In this document: positions 9,318 to 18,627 of the stretch, piece by piece
How the letters are laid out: each line of letters opens with the position of its first letter
How positions within the stretch are numbered: the stretch's first letter is position 1
Origin: G963665595 sp963665595
GTDB lineage: Bacteria > Actinomycetota > Coriobacteriia > Coriobacteriales > CADBOM01
Direction of reading: 5' to 3'
DNA: 64,000 nt
Assembly (NCBI GenBank): GCA_963665595.2
Contig: CAXXJK010000005.1
Span: 496,001 to 560,000, forward strand
Notes under the pieces: model-generated
What the model was told of the DNA's origin: nothing
The model's database searches: none
The model's input: only the letters and a program-made list of their open reading frames with translations
Position numbers and translations under genes: made by a program

Positions 9318-9347
9318 TTAAGCAGGGGAGAGGGTATCTCCCCTAAG
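9318..9347 (+). other. Hairpin upstream of valS
   Basis: GGGGAGA, loop GGGTA, TCTCCCC (9325-9343), with weaker flanking pairing CTTA/TAAG. No T-run follows, so it is not a classical terminator. The clpX-valS gap of 107 bp is too short for a T-box leader and no T-box motif was seen. It may be an RNA stability or processing element. Confidence 0.35.
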
Positions 9348-9370
9348 TGTGAGAATCTACAGAGGGAGCT

Positions 9371-12040
9371 ATGACGAGCGAGATATCTAAGAACTACGAC
9401 CCCAAAGAGATAGAAAGTCGTCTCTTCGATGCTTGGTATGAGGCGGGATATTTTCATCGCGATAACGGTGGTTGTGCAAATCTCGATCTTAGTCCTTACA
9501 CCGTCGTCATTCCTCCTCCCAACGTTACCGGTCAACTTCATATGGGTCATGCACTCAACGAGACCATTCAGGATACGTGCGTTCGTCGTGCGCGTATGCA
9601 GGGACATCCTACGCGCTGGATTGTCGGCACCGACCATGCGGGCATTGCCACTCAGAATAAGGTTGAGCAGAAAATTGCCCAAGAGGGAAAAACGCGTTTT
9701 GATCTCGGCCGAGAGAAATTTATTGAAGAGTGTTGGGCTTGGCGCCGTCAATATGGCTCGACTATTATTGAACAGCTTAAGGGTATGGGCTGTTCTTGCG
9801 ATTACGATGATGAACAATTCACCATGGACTCTCACTACCAAGACGCTATTCGCAAGGTGTTTGTAGAGTGGTATCGCGCCGGGCTGATCTATCGGGGCAA
9901 TCGCATAATTAACTGGTGTCCGCGGTGTACCACGGCCCTCGCCGATGATGAAGTTGAGCATCAAGACGAGCAAGGGCATCTCTGGTATCTACGCTATCCC
10001 TTGAAAGAGCCCATCGGCGATATCAGTTATGTGACAGTTGCTACAACTCGCCCCGAGACTATGCTCGGCGATACTGCTGTGGCGGTTAACCCTCATGATG
10101 ATCGCTACGTTTCTCTGGTGGGGACGACGGTTATTCTTCCTATCGTTGGGCGTGAAGTTCCGCTGATTGCAGACGAGTATGTGGATTGCGAATTTGGCAC
10201 TGGTTTCGTGAAAATGACACCGGCGCATGACCCAAACGACTATGAGGTAGGGAAACGGCATAACCTCGCATACATCAACATCTTTACGCCTGACGGACAT
10301 ATTAACGAAAATGGTGGCGCGTTTGAAGGCATGGATCGCTTTGAGGCGCGCGGTGCCGTCGTCGATCAGTTTGAAGAGCTCGGGCTTCTTGATCATGTTG
10401 AAGATCACGCCCATGCGGTGGGTCACTGTTATCGTTGTGGCACCACTATAGAGCCGTGGTTGTCGGATCAATGGTTTGTTGATATGAAACCTATCGCCGC
10501 ACCTGCCATCCAGGCAGTACGCGACGGTCGCGTTGTTTTTCATCCGCGTCGCTGGGAACATGTATACTTCCAGTGGATGGAGAATATACGAGATTGGTGT
10601 ATTTCCCGTCAGCTCTGGTGGGGACATCGTATTCCCGTTTTTTATTGCGATACGTGCGGGTGGACTGACGCAAGCATTGAAGATATCACTCTCTGTCCGA
10701 AGTGTGGTGCGGTAACTCGTCAAGATGAAGACGTATTGGACACATGGTTTTCTTCTCAACTCTGGCCCTTTGCAACAATGGGGTGGCCGAATGTTGAAGG
10801 CGAGCTGAACACGTGTTATCCCACTCAAGTGCTTTCGACTGCACGCGATATCATTTTTCTCTGGGTTGCGCGTATGATCATGAGTTCTCTCTATTTTATT
10901 GAAGAAGAAATCCCTTTCAATGATGTCATAATTCACCCTACTGTGCTCGACAAACTTGGTCGTCGCATGAGTAAGTCGTTAGGCAATGGTGTCGACCCGT
11001 TGCAACTTATAGATGATTTCGGTGCCGATGGTATGCGCTTTGGCCTGCTCTTGCAGGTTACCGGCACGCAGGATATGAAATTTGACGAGAAGAAGCTTGA
11101 GGGGTCGCGTAATTTTGCGACTAAGATATGGAACGCAGCCCGCTTTGTTCTGATGAATCTCGAGGACTTCGAAGTTCCGACCGATGCGGTGAAGCCTGCG
11201 CCGATCACCGATGCTGATAAATGGATTCTCTCACGTCTTGCTCGGCTTACGTTACAACTTGATAGTGACATCGACGGTTATGATTTTGGTGCTGCAGCGC
11301 GAGGTCTCTATAACTTCTTCTGGAATGAATTTTGCGATTGGTATATTGAGTTTTCAAAGGGACGCCTTGCGGAGGGGGGCGCAGTTCGCGCCGCTACGCA
11401 GCGTAATCTCGTCTTTATACTTGATACAGCGCTACGTCTCCTTCATCCCATGATGCCGTTTGTCACCGAAGAGATATGGGGACGCGTTCCCCACGGCGAT
11501 ACTGCTCGTCACCTTATGATCGCCTCATGGCCTCAGGCTTCGGAGTTGGTCTGCTTCATCGATGAAGAAGCAGAGCGTTCTACGCAGCTTGTTATCGAAG
11601 CTATTGTTGCTGCTCGCGCCACGCGTGCGCGTTACGGGCTCTCTCCTCGAGAGACTCTCTCGCTCACCATCAAGGCTCAGCCTGCAGATGTTTTATTACT
11701 CGCCGCTCAATCGGATCTTTTGAAAAATATGGGCAGACTCTCAGATCTTGTTATTGCAGAGAACGCCACGAAGCCTTCTCATGCAGCCGCAGTTATTTCT
11801 GAAGATATCGAGATATTCATTGCGTTGGAGGGTCTTGTCGATTTTGGCGCGGAGCGTATACGTCTCGAGAAGGAGCTCAAGAATCTTTCGGGGCAGATTA
11901 CGCGCGTTAACGCGAAGCTTTCTAGCGAAGGTTTCCTCGCTAAGGCAGCGCCTGAAGCAATTGAGAAATCACGTGCTGATGCTGAGAGTCTGGGAAAACA
12001 AATTGCTCGTATTGAGGAGCAGTTGAAAGAACTTGGATAA
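9371..12040 (+). CDS. valS: Valyl-tRNA synthetase
   Basis: 889-residue class I aminoacyl-tRNA synthetase that charges tRNA-Val. The HIGH motif appears as H-M-G-H (57-60) and KMSKS as R-M-S-K-S (about 532-536). The editing domain lies between them, and a C-terminal coiled coil (about 825-889) matches the tRNA-binding arm of ValRS. ATG at 9371 follows AGAGGGAG. folC begins 29 bp downstream, an arrangement (valS-folC) common in Gram-positive bacteria. Confidence 0.97.
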   Translation: MTSEISKNYDPKEIESRLFDAWYEAGYFHRDNGGCANLDLSPYTVVIPPPNVTGQLHMGHALNETIQDTCVRRARMQGHPTRWIVGTDHAGIATQNKVEQKIAQEGKTRFDLGREKFIEECWAWRRQYGSTIIEQLKGMGCSCDYDDEQFTMDSHYQDAIRKVFVEWYRAGLIYRGNRIINWCPRCTTALADDEVEHQDEQGHLWYLRYPLKEPIGDISYVTVATTRPETMLGDTAVAVNPHDDRYVSLVGTTVILPIVGREVPLIADEYVDCEFGTGFVKMTPAHDPNDYEVGKRHNLAYINIFTPDGHINENGGAFEGMDRFEARGAVVDQFEELGLLDHVEDHAHAVGHCYRCGTTIEPWLSDQWFVDMKPIAAPAIQAVRDGRVVFHPRRWEHVYFQWMENIRDWCISRQLWWGHRIPVFYCDTCGWTDASIEDITLCPKCGAVTRQDEDVLDTWFSSQLWPFATMGWPNVEGELNTCYPTQVLSTARDIIFLWVARMIMSSLYFIEEEIPFNDVIIHPTVLDKLGRRMSKSLGNGVDPLQLIDDFGADGMRFGLLLQVTGTQDMKFDEKKLEGSRNFATKIWNAARFVLMNLEDFEVPTDAVKPAPITDADKWILSRLARLTLQLDSDIDGYDFGAAARGLYNFFWNEFCDWYIEFSKGRLAEGGAVRAATQRNLVFILDTALRLLHPMMPFVTEEIWGRVPHGDTARHLMIASWPQASELVCFIDEEAERSTQLVIEAIVAARATRARYGLSPRETLSLTIKAQPADVLLLAAQSDLLKNMGRLSDLVIAENATKPSHAAAVISEDIEIFIALEGLVDFGAERIRLEKELKNLSGQITRVNAKLSSEGFLAKAAPEAIEKSRADAESLGKQIARIEEQLKELG

Positions 12041-12069
12041 TTTGTATCAAGCGCGGTAGAGAGAAGATA

Positions 12070-13599
12070 ATGATGGTTTCTCGCGATTTGCTCTCACCTC
12101 AGTCACACCCAAGCTATGAGGGAGCGCTCGAGATTCTCGACCAAGCGTTGAAGTTTGGCATCAACCCGAGTCTTGATGGAATTCGTGCAATTGTCTCGGA
12201 GTTAGGCTACCCTCAGCGTACGTATGCTTGTATTCAGGTTGCAGGAACTAATGGGAAATCATCCACTGCGCGATTGATCGCCGCGTTGCTGCGCGCCCAT
12301 GGATTTCACGTGGGACTTTATACCAGTCCAGAACTCGTGTTCTATCCCGAGCGCATAGAAGTTGATGGTCGGGTGGTCAGTGATGAACGTTTTGCGGAAG
12401 TCATATATGAGGCAAAGGCTGCTGCGGATGTGGTTACCGCGCGCGAACATGCCCCGCGCGAAGGCGATGTCGCCCCTAGAGCTATAGATCATGAGGGAAA
12501 CGCTGTCGCCTCAGAAGAAGCCTCTTCGATGCTCATCACTGAGTTTGAGTTGCTTACTGCCGCCGCTCTTCAGCTCTTTGCTGAGGAGCAGGTTGATTTT
12601 GCGGTGCTTGAGGTTGGGCTTGGAGGAAGATGGGACGCAACCAGTGTCGTTGATCCGAGCGTTGCAGTTATTACGGGTATCGGACTAGATCACCAGGGTA
12701 TCCTAGGCGACACGATTGAGCAGATAGCCGCTGAAAAAGCAGCGATCATCAAGCCGGCCTGCCTTCCCATTCTTGGTCCGGGGGTCTATGAAACAGTACC
12801 GGTATTCTTGGCACAGGCAGACAAATGCTCTGTCTACCCGCGCCTTGTTCAGATATGCAACGGTGCGGCGTCTGAACCTATTGAAAAAGCGCGTACGCTT
12901 GATACCTGTTATTACTCTGAGCCAAGTAACGATCCGGCCATAATTCAATTAACCGTTCAAGGGGCGCATGGCACCTATGAACATCTTCGTATGCAGGCTC
13001 CTGATTATCAGTGCGCCAATATTGCTACTGCAATCGCTGCAACTGAAGGCGCATTGGGACATGCCCTGAGCGCCGATCTGATTCAGCGGGCACTTGTTGC
13101 ATTGGTGGTGCCGGGGCGCTTCGAAATCCTTCGGACCGAACCGTTATTAGTGATTGATGCAGCTCATAATCCTGAGTCCGCAGAGCATCTAGTGCATGCA
13201 CTCCGGAGTCGCTTTGGAAAAAGTTGCCATTTCGATATGAGCAACGAGTTTGCTGAGACAAGCACCAAACTCACTTCAGAGACATTTACCTTGGTACTCG
13301 GTATTTTGGTTGATAAAGATGCACGGGGCATCATCAAGGCGTTTGCACCTCTTATCAAAGAAGGAATGATCGATCAGATGGTGCTTTCATGTTCTGATTC
13401 GCCTCGTTCGATTCCTCCTGACGAACTTAAAATGCTCGTACAAGACGAGCTGAAAAACAATTCCTGCCCCTTAGTGGTTATTCCGATGCTTGGAGAAGCG
13501 ATCGATGTCACGCGTTCTGAGGGCAAAAATATTCTTGCAACGGGCTCCATTACAGTAGCTGGATGCGTCAAAACGTCATCTGCTGAATGTCTGAGATAG
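12070..13599 (+). CDS. folC: Folylpolyglutamate / dihydrofolate synthase
   Basis: Mur-ligase family enzyme that adds glutamate to folates and may also make dihydrofolate. The P-loop G-T-N-G-K-S-S is at 59-65, followed by the Y-T-S-P block, a G-G-R-W-D-A-T segment and a D-A-A-H-N-P motif opening the C-terminal domain. At 509 residues it is longer than the usual 420-450. Extra sequence lies near residues 115-155 (acidic) and 375-390. Start is ATG 12070 or the adjacent ATG 12073. It ends 14 bp from the convergent metG with no visible terminator between. Confidence 0.93.
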   Translation: MMVSRDLLSPQSHPSYEGALEILDQALKFGINPSLDGIRAIVSELGYPQRTYACIQVAGTNGKSSTARLIAALLRAHGFHVGLYTSPELVFYPERIEVDGRVVSDERFAEVIYEAKAAADVVTAREHAPREGDVAPRAIDHEGNAVASEEASSMLITEFELLTAAALQLFAEEQVDFAVLEVGLGGRWDATSVVDPSVAVITGIGLDHQGILGDTIEQIAAEKAAIIKPACLPILGPGVYETVPVFLAQADKCSVYPRLVQICNGAASEPIEKARTLDTCYYSEPSNDPAIIQLTVQGAHGTYEHLRMQAPDYQCANIATAIAATEGALGHALSADLIQRALVALVVPGRFEILRTEPLLVIDAAHNPESAEHLVHALRSRFGKSCHFDMSNEFAETSTKLTSETFTLVLGILVDKDARGIIKAFAPLIKEGMIDQMVLSCSDSPRSIPPDELKMLVQDELKNNSCPLVVIPMLGEAIDVTRSEGKNILATGSITVAGCVKTSSAECLR

Positions 13600-13613
13600 A
13601 TATCTATTCGACT

Positions 13614-15668
13614 CTACTCGTATTGAGACGGATGCTTGGGGAAAAAGTCGGTGCGTGGCAAAAGTTCCTTGATGCGGTGACCGCCAGCTGTGAAGTCTTC
13701 TGCGGCAACAAAATGAGAGAAATCAGGATCAAAGACGTAGTCCCAGCATAAGAAATCCTCATCGTGTTCCATGGAGAGATGTTCGATTATCGAGCGGCAG
13801 CCGTGCGGTGCAACAGGTTCCATAAGCACGGTAATGATGCGCAATAAATAGAAGGCGTTCACCAAGGTGTCGGCGTGATGGGCAGCGATTACCTCTTCAC
13901 TTTCGAGCGGCGGAACACACTTGTTGCGCTCATTCCAATATTTGCTGGTTTGTCTGATGAAGCCTTCCATGATCGACATGACATGATGAAACTCAAAACG
14001 GGACATCGCGTTTTCGTAGCGCAGGATGGTGTCATGTGCGTTGGCGACAAGCGTAGCGTCGACTGATCCCAGCGGCATTAATCCGGCAGTATATTTCTGC
14101 GCGGTATAAAAGCAGCCGCGCGCGAAGCGGTTCAACGTATTGGTGAGCAAGGCCCCTTCTTTGAGCACTGGGTCGGCCATGCGTTTGATCTGTTCTGGAT
14201 CGCAGTCGGCTGCAGTTACAGCCGGATCATATGGTTTTGGCTGAAAACTTACACTTTTGATGCCGAGCCCGAGTCCAAGAAAATGAGCACGTAATTGTTC
14301 GGCGGTATAGTACTCAAGGAGTTCAGAGGCAAGTGGCGGCTTGATGCTGCCAGATGACGAGGCCTTTTTATTCATAAAGAGTAGATGGTAGTTGGCAACA
14401 AGCTCAGTCTGGCGGAGTTCTTCGCCGGTACCCTCGGCGGTGGGGAGGTGGCCTGTCTGTAGAGCTGAAAATAGCGCGGGCTGAGCTATGCCATAGAAGT
14501 AGATGTTGTCCTGTCCAATGAATTGGTATACCGTCGCGTCATCTGAGCACCAGTATGACTTCCACTCATCAGCATCTTTGTGGGCGACTTCGCCCAGATA
14601 GGCGCGAGTGAACGAGATGGGCGCCCAGAGAGATTCAGGCCAACACCAGACCGTGAGTGGCCCCTCATTTTCAAGCTGTGGTGCGGGCACGCCCCAGGTA
14701 ATGTTGCCAGTTATGCGAAAGGGCACGAGTGCTTTGCCTGCTCGATAGCGTATTCCGGCTTCACTTAACTGTGTACGTGCATTGTCGCGTGCGCCTATAT
14801 CGGAAAACTCTATCTCAAAACTCGCCTTGCCTTTTTCAGGTCCACGAAAGAGATGGGGCAAAAGGGTATCTGAGATGTTGTGATATGCTTCCTCAAATTC
14901 AGACTTGATATAAAGGACTGGCGGTACCAAGAATTCCTTTATGGTGTTTGTTACTACAGAACGTGTATGTCCATCGGCCTCAAGCGTGTCGACGTGTTCA
15001 CAGAGAAGATGAGAAAATTCTGGTAGTTTGAAGTACCAATTCATCACCGCACGCATGGCCGGAGTCTCACCGGTGATAGTTGAACGAGGCGCAATAAGAT
15101 CTTCAGGCGGATATTGATGCCCGAGGTCGCATTCATCTGCGTAAGCTTTTTCCGACTTGCATCCCTGCACGGGGCAACGCCCTACCACCTGCCGCCCATT
15201 GAGGAAACAGCCAGCGGTCTCATCATAGAACTGTGCGGTCTCGCGTTTCTCAAGAAATCCATTGTCATAGAGGGTCCGAACGACCTCACGAGTAAATTCC
15301 TCATGATAGGTTTTGCAGACACCGAGTCCTGATCCTTCGAACAGGTCAAGTGAGATGTCGTAGTCGTGTATTGTCTGTGCCTGCGCATCATGATTGGCCT
15401 TCACGTAGTCAGCGATACTTCCCGTGCAGAGTCCGGCTTCTTTTGCTTTGCGATAGCCTTCGTCAATGGGCGAGCCGTAGCAATCAGTACCGCAGACAAA
15501 GATTACGTTTTCTGCACCGATACGGTTGCGTAGAAAACGTGCGAACATATCAGCAGGTACGAAAACTCCTCCAATGTGGCCGAAGTGCAGCCCTTTGTTA
15601 CCATAGGGCATGCCGGCGGTGATGACGGCTCTTTGAGGAAATGAAGGACGCGCAATTTCGCTGGTCAT
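13614..15668 (-). CDS. metG: Methionyl-tRNA synthetase, divergent type
   Basis: 684-residue class I synthetase. The N-terminal block G-M-P-Y-G-N-K-G-L-H-F-G-H-I-G-G carries the HIGH motif (H-F-G-H). Cys residues in a C-P-x3-C...C arrangement fit the zinc knuckle of MetRS. The expected KMSKS is replaced by N-K-K-A-S-S-S-G (about 433-440), unlike the canonical motif, but followed by an alpha-helical anticodon domain as in MetRS. No C-terminal EMAP-like domain is seen. It is convergent with folC and lies 71 bp downstream of the ATPase gene, probably in one operon. Confidence 0.88.
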   Translation of the reverse strand: MTSEIARPSFPQRAVITAGMPYGNKGLHFGHIGGVFVPADMFARFLRNRIGAENVIFVCGTDCYGSPIDEGYRKAKEAGLCTGSIADYVKANHDAQAQTIHDYDISLDLFEGSGLGVCKTYHEEFTREVVRTLYDNGFLEKRETAQFYDETAGCFLNGRQVVGRCPVQGCKSEKAYADECDLGHQYPPEDLIAPRSTITGETPAMRAVMNWYFKLPEFSHLLCEHVDTLEADGHTRSVVTNTIKEFLVPPVLYIKSEFEEAYHNISDTLLPHLFRGPEKGKASFEIEFSDIGARDNARTQLSEAGIRYRAGKALVPFRITGNITWGVPAPQLENEGPLTVWCWPESLWAPISFTRAYLGEVAHKDADEWKSYWCSDDATVYQFIGQDNIYFYGIAQPALFSALQTGHLPTAEGTGEELRQTELVANYHLLFMNKKASSSGSIKPPLASELLEYYTAEQLRAHFLGLGLGIKSVSFQPKPYDPAVTAADCDPEQIKRMADPVLKEGALLTNTLNRFARGCFYTAQKYTAGLMPLGSVDATLVANAHDTILRYENAMSRFEFHHVMSIMEGFIRQTSKYWNERNKCVPPLESEEVIAAHHADTLVNAFYLLRIITVLMEPVAPHGCRSIIEHLSMEHDEDFLCWDYVFDPDFSHFVAAEDFTAGGHRIKELLPRTDFFPKHPSQYE

Positions 15669-15739
15669 AGGCTATGCATTCACTTTCATTATTCAACACG
15701 GGGTGTTCGGACAATTATTTTATCATGTGACGGAGATCC

Positions 15740-16474
15740 CTAGAACTCAGTGCTGCTTTCCCAGGGAGTGCGCACATATACTTCGCAGGGTAGTATTTTT
15801 TTGGCATCATCCGGTGGAAGAAGTGTCGAGACATCTTCGAGAAATGCATAAGGTACGGTAATGAAGTACAGGGGAAGATCCGCCTCGTCGGCAACAGCAT
15901 GCGCATAAGGAAGCCCGTCGACAATAATTTGAGCAGTAGTCTCCCACTTCAGATGAGTATTAGCGACGATAGCGGTTGCTTGAAGTCTTGTGATATCTTC
16001 AATTTCTTGCAGAAGAGCAAACGCTTCTTCGGGTGTTTGCGTGGTGAAGCGCTGTTTGTTTATCACATAAAGCATCTCATAGGGTTGAGATGCTATTTCA
16101 TCGGCAAAACGCCCCAAGGCGAGTGCTCCTTCGGGGTCACCTCCCACGTCAATAATGGTACACGTTTTATTCTGGTGCGCACGCACGATACTTGAGGCAA
16201 CGGCAGGAGAAATTGCGGGATTATCGAGTGTGGTGTTTGCAAAAAGAGACGACACCATTTCAACGCCAAGTGATGTTACCAGCTCAGTATTCTCAGAACT
16301 TCTAAAATAGGGGTTTACAATATCGAGGTCGACAAGCGTTACGTTTGCTCGCTGTGTCTTTAGCTGAGCGGCTAGGTTAAGAGCAAGGTTTGTCTTGCCG
16401 CACCCATAATGGCCGGTGATGATGATAAGATTGGTGTGGTCGAGTACCTCGACGAGGTTTGTTTGAGCGGTCAC
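15740..16474 (-). CDS. ParA/MinD/CobQ-like P-loop ATPase
   Basis: 244-residue soluble ATPase of the SIMIBI class. The Walker A region reads G-H-Y-G-C-G-K-T-N (about residues 21-29), with D-L-D-I-V-N-P-Y and D-V-G-G-D-P-E-G as the switch regions. It lacks membrane-targeting or DNA-binding segments, so it is neither a typical MinD nor ParA. Similar proteins occur in anaerobes near 2-oxoacid:ferredoxin oxidoreductases, and such an operon begins about 800 bp away on the other strand. The substrate is unknown. It is transcribed toward metG and divergent from the HMA-domain gene. Confidence 0.75.
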   Translation of the reverse strand: MTAQTNLVEVLDHTNLIIITGHYGCGKTNLALNLAAQLKTQRANVTLVDLDIVNPYFRSSENTELVTSLGVEMVSSLFANTTLDNPAISPAVASSIVRAHQNKTCTIIDVGGDPEGALALGRFADEIASQPYEMLYVINKQRFTTQTPEEAFALLQEIEDITRLQATAIVANTHLKWETTAQIIVDGLPYAHAVADEADLPLYFITVPYAFLEDVSTLLPPDDAKKILPCEVYVRTPWESSTEF

Positions 16475-16504
16475 GGATTCCTCGAGTTCTATAGGTAATG
16501 TGAC

Positions 16505-16542
16505 GTGTATCGGTATGATACACCTGTAATTATACGTGTATA
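16505..16542. promoter_or_regulatory. Cluster of GTGTAT/ATACAC half-sites
   Basis: GTGTATC, 5-bp spacer GGTAT, GATACAC form a perfect 7-bp inverted repeat (16505-16523). A third half-site GTGTATA follows at 16536-16542. The cluster sits in the 139-bp divergent region between the ATPase and the HMA-domain gene, so it is a candidate operator for one or both. The regulator is unknown. Confidence 0.4.
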
Positions 16543-16613
16543 TGTGTGATGTTGATTGAGCGGTTTAGATTGATGACAATTTATGAGGTATTGAGGAAGA
16601 GAGGACTCATCCT

Positions 16614-16829
16614 ATGGTTCGTAAGGTTATACAGACGCAGGGTCTTCGCTGCAAGAGCTGTGACAAGCGTGTTGAACTTGAGCTTGAAGATATCGAAGGT
16701 GTGATTGCGGTAATCTCAAATCACGAAACCGGTATTGTCGAGGTCGAATACGACGAGAATGTCTGTGATGTTGCTTGTTTTCAATCAAGTATTGAAGGCC
16801 TCGACCCCGATTTCAGGGTTGTCGGATAA
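16614..16829 (+). CDS. Heavy-metal-associated (HMA) domain protein, CopZ-like
   Basis: 71-residue single-domain protein with the ferredoxin-like HMA fold pattern. A metal-binding C-K-S-C pair sits near residues 13-16 in the expected first loop, followed by V-E-L-E-L-E-D-I-E-G-V and a second beta-alpha-beta unit with two more Cys. Such proteins carry Cu(I) or similar soft metals, but no copper ATPase is adjacent. GAGAGGA lies upstream of the ATG. It stands alone, with tRNA-Leu following. Confidence 0.7.
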   Translation: MVRKVIQTQGLRCKSCDKRVELELEDIEGVIAVISNHETGIVEVEYDENVCDVACFQSSIEGLDPDFRVVG

Positions 16830-16920
16830 GCATACATTGTATGTAATTATCATAACAAACAGTCTCAGGGCAATCTTTGATGGCCGTTCCATTGAGTGAT
16901 ACGCTATAATCATCGAGCCT

Positions 16921-17004
16921 GCCCGAGTGGCGGAATGGCAGACGCGGAGGTCTCAAAAACCTTTGTGGAAACACGTGTGAGTTCGACTCTCACCTCGGGC
17001 ACCA
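16921..17004 (+). tRNA. tRNA-Leu(CAA)
   Basis: Class II tRNA. Acceptor GCCCGAG pairs with CTCGGGC. The anticodon loop CTCAAAA gives CAA, the T-arm loop is TTCGACT, and CCA is encoded. A TATAAT box lies about 8 bp upstream of the gene. Confidence 0.94.
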
Positions 17005-17015
17005 ACGCATGGTAT

Positions 17016-17048
17016 CGGCTCTGGATTACATGTCCAGAGCCGTTTCAT
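17016..17048 (+). terminator. Rho-independent terminator after tRNA-Leu
   Basis: Perfect 10-bp stem CGGCTCTGGA / TCCAGAGCCG with loop TTACATG, followed by TTTCATT. Confidence 0.85.
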
Positions 17049-17292
17049 TGAGAGCCGGTAACGTTCACAAAATGTTTGCCGCTCACGTAGCCAACGGCTA
17101 CGTTGCGCAAACGATCGCTGCACTTACTCGGCAATGGATAAGTATTTGTGACACAATTAGCAGTTACCTGCGATTCTGCGTTTCCGAAACCATAATGTGA
17201 ATTTCCGGAATCTGTCCGGATGGTTCTGGTATACGAAAAACCGTCAGCCTTTATTAATGCGATGGTACTATCAAAAGAATGGGGGAAGTAGC

Positions 17293-17499
17293 TTGTCACG
17301 CATTATTGTTGATCAAAACTACTGCAAAGGTTGCGGCCTTTGCGTCGACGCATGCCCTAAGCAGATTATCGCACTCGATCTGTCGATCATTTCGCAGAAG
17401 GGCTATAACCCTGCTGTGCTTACCGACGAGAGCAGATGTATCGGATGCGGTATATGCGCCCTCATGTGTCCTGATATGGCTATTACGGTTGAAAAGTGA
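17293..17499 (+). CDS. 2-oxoacid:ferredoxin oxidoreductase, ferredoxin-like delta subunit
   Basis: 68-residue protein with two [4Fe-4S] clusters, shown by C-x2-C-x2-C-x3-C-P twice. It passes electrons from the catalytic subunits to free ferredoxin. The start is a TTG at 17293 with GGGGGAAG about 5 bp upstream. The upstream in-frame ATG at 17197 would add a stretch with no family similarity. It is the first gene of a delta-alpha-beta-gamma operon, the gene order seen in KorDABC-type enzymes, and ends 9 bp before the alpha subunit gene. Confidence 0.9.
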   Translation: MSRIIVDQNYCKGCGLCVDACPKQIIALDLSIISQKGYNPAVLTDESRCIGCGICALMCPDMAITVEK

Positions 17500-17508
17500 G
17501 GAGTGCGC

Positions 17509-18627
17509 ATGTCTGAACGAGTATTGATGAAGGGTAATGAAGCTTTGGCAGAAGCTGCTATGCGCGCGGGATGCCGGCTCTATTTCGGCTATCCGATCAC
17601 CCCTCAGACTGAAGTTGCCGCCTATATGTCAAAGTATATGACTAAGCGAGGCGGGGTATTTCTTCAGGCGGAATCTGAGATCGCGGCGATCAATATGGTT
17701 TACGGCGCCAGTTCTGCGGGTGCTCGCGTCATGACATCGTCGTCTTCGCCGGGCATTAGCCTCAAGTCCGAGGGTATCAGCTATCTGATAGGTGCAGATC
17801 TTCCTGCGGTCATCGTAAATGTCATGCGTGGTGGCCCGGGCCTCGGTGGTATTCAGCCCTCTCAGGCTGACTACTTCCAGGCGACCAAAGGTCTCGGCCA
17901 TGGAGATGCGCACCTGATCGTCTATGCGCCCTCAACCGTTCAAGAGATGGCTGATTATGTTTACCATGCGTTTGAGGTAGGCGATCGTTATCGTACTCCC
18001 GTTATGCTGCTTGCAGACGGTATGTTGGGACAGATGATGGAACCCGTGGAACTTCCTGAACAGCTTGAACTTGAACAACTTCCCGCCAAACCTTGGGCCA
18101 CCAATGGGCATGAAGGCAAGCGCGAACACAATATTACTAATTCGCTGTTGCTTGATCCTCAGGAACTTGAGGATCGTGTGGTTGCACGTTTCCAGCGTTA
18201 TGACGAGATAGCACGCAACGAACAACGCTTCGAGGCGTATCTGTGCGATGACGCGGATGTGGTTGTCATAGCATTTGGTGCTAGTGCTCGCATTGCACGC
18301 AGTGCCATCAATGAGGCACGTGCGCAGGGCATCAAGGTTGGCCTCTTGCGCCCCATTACCCTCTGGCCGTTCCCGGCAGACGAAATCGAAAAGCTTATCG
18401 GCACTGTCAAGGCATTTCTCTGCGTTGAGATGAGCATGGGACAGATGGTTGATGATGTGAGACTTATTGTCAATGGGCGCGTGCCGGTAAACTTTTTTGG
18501 TCATACCGGTGGCATCATTCCTACCCCTGACGAGGTTGTTTGCGTCATAAAGGAAGTCGACGAAGGCAAGCGTGTGGATACGGTACCATTCCACGCAAAA
18601 TATCGGAAGGAGAAAACCGATGACTGA
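17509..18627 (+). CDS. 2-oxoacid:ferredoxin oxidoreductase alpha subunit (KorA/VorB type)
   Basis: 372-residue subunit holding the pyrimidine-binding half of the thiamine-diphosphate site. It opens with G-N-E-A-L-A-E-A-A and Y-F-G-Y-P-I-T-P-Q-T-E, the signature of this family, and continues with A-E-S-E-I-A-A-I-N. The complex oxidatively decarboxylates a 2-oxoacid (2-oxoisovalerate, 2-oxoglutarate or similar) to an acyl-CoA while reducing ferredoxin. Substrate preference cannot be read from sequence alone. GAGGAG precedes the ATG. The stop overlaps the beta gene by 8 bp. Confidence 0.93.
   Translation: MSERVLMKGNEALAEAAMRAGCRLYFGYPITPQTEVAAYMSKYMTKRGGVFLQAESEIAAINMVYGASSAGARVMTSSSSPGISLKSEGISYLIGADLPAVIVNVMRGGPGLGGIQPSQADYFQATKGLGHGDAHLIVYAPSTVQEMADYVYHAFEVGDRYRTPVMLLADGMLGQMMEPVELPEQLELEQLPAKPWATNGHEGKREHNITNSLLLDPQELEDRVVARFQRYDEIARNEQRFEAYLCDDADVVVIAFGASARIARSAINEARAQGIKVGLLRPITLWPFPADEIEKLIGTVKAFLCVEMSMGQMVDDVRLIVNGRVPVNFFGHTGGIIPTPDEVVCVIKEVDEGKRVDTVPFHAKYRKEKTDD

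Noticed and set aside
9264..9370. T-box leader for valS
   Set aside because: Only 107 bp, no T-box sequence and no terminator/antiterminator pair.
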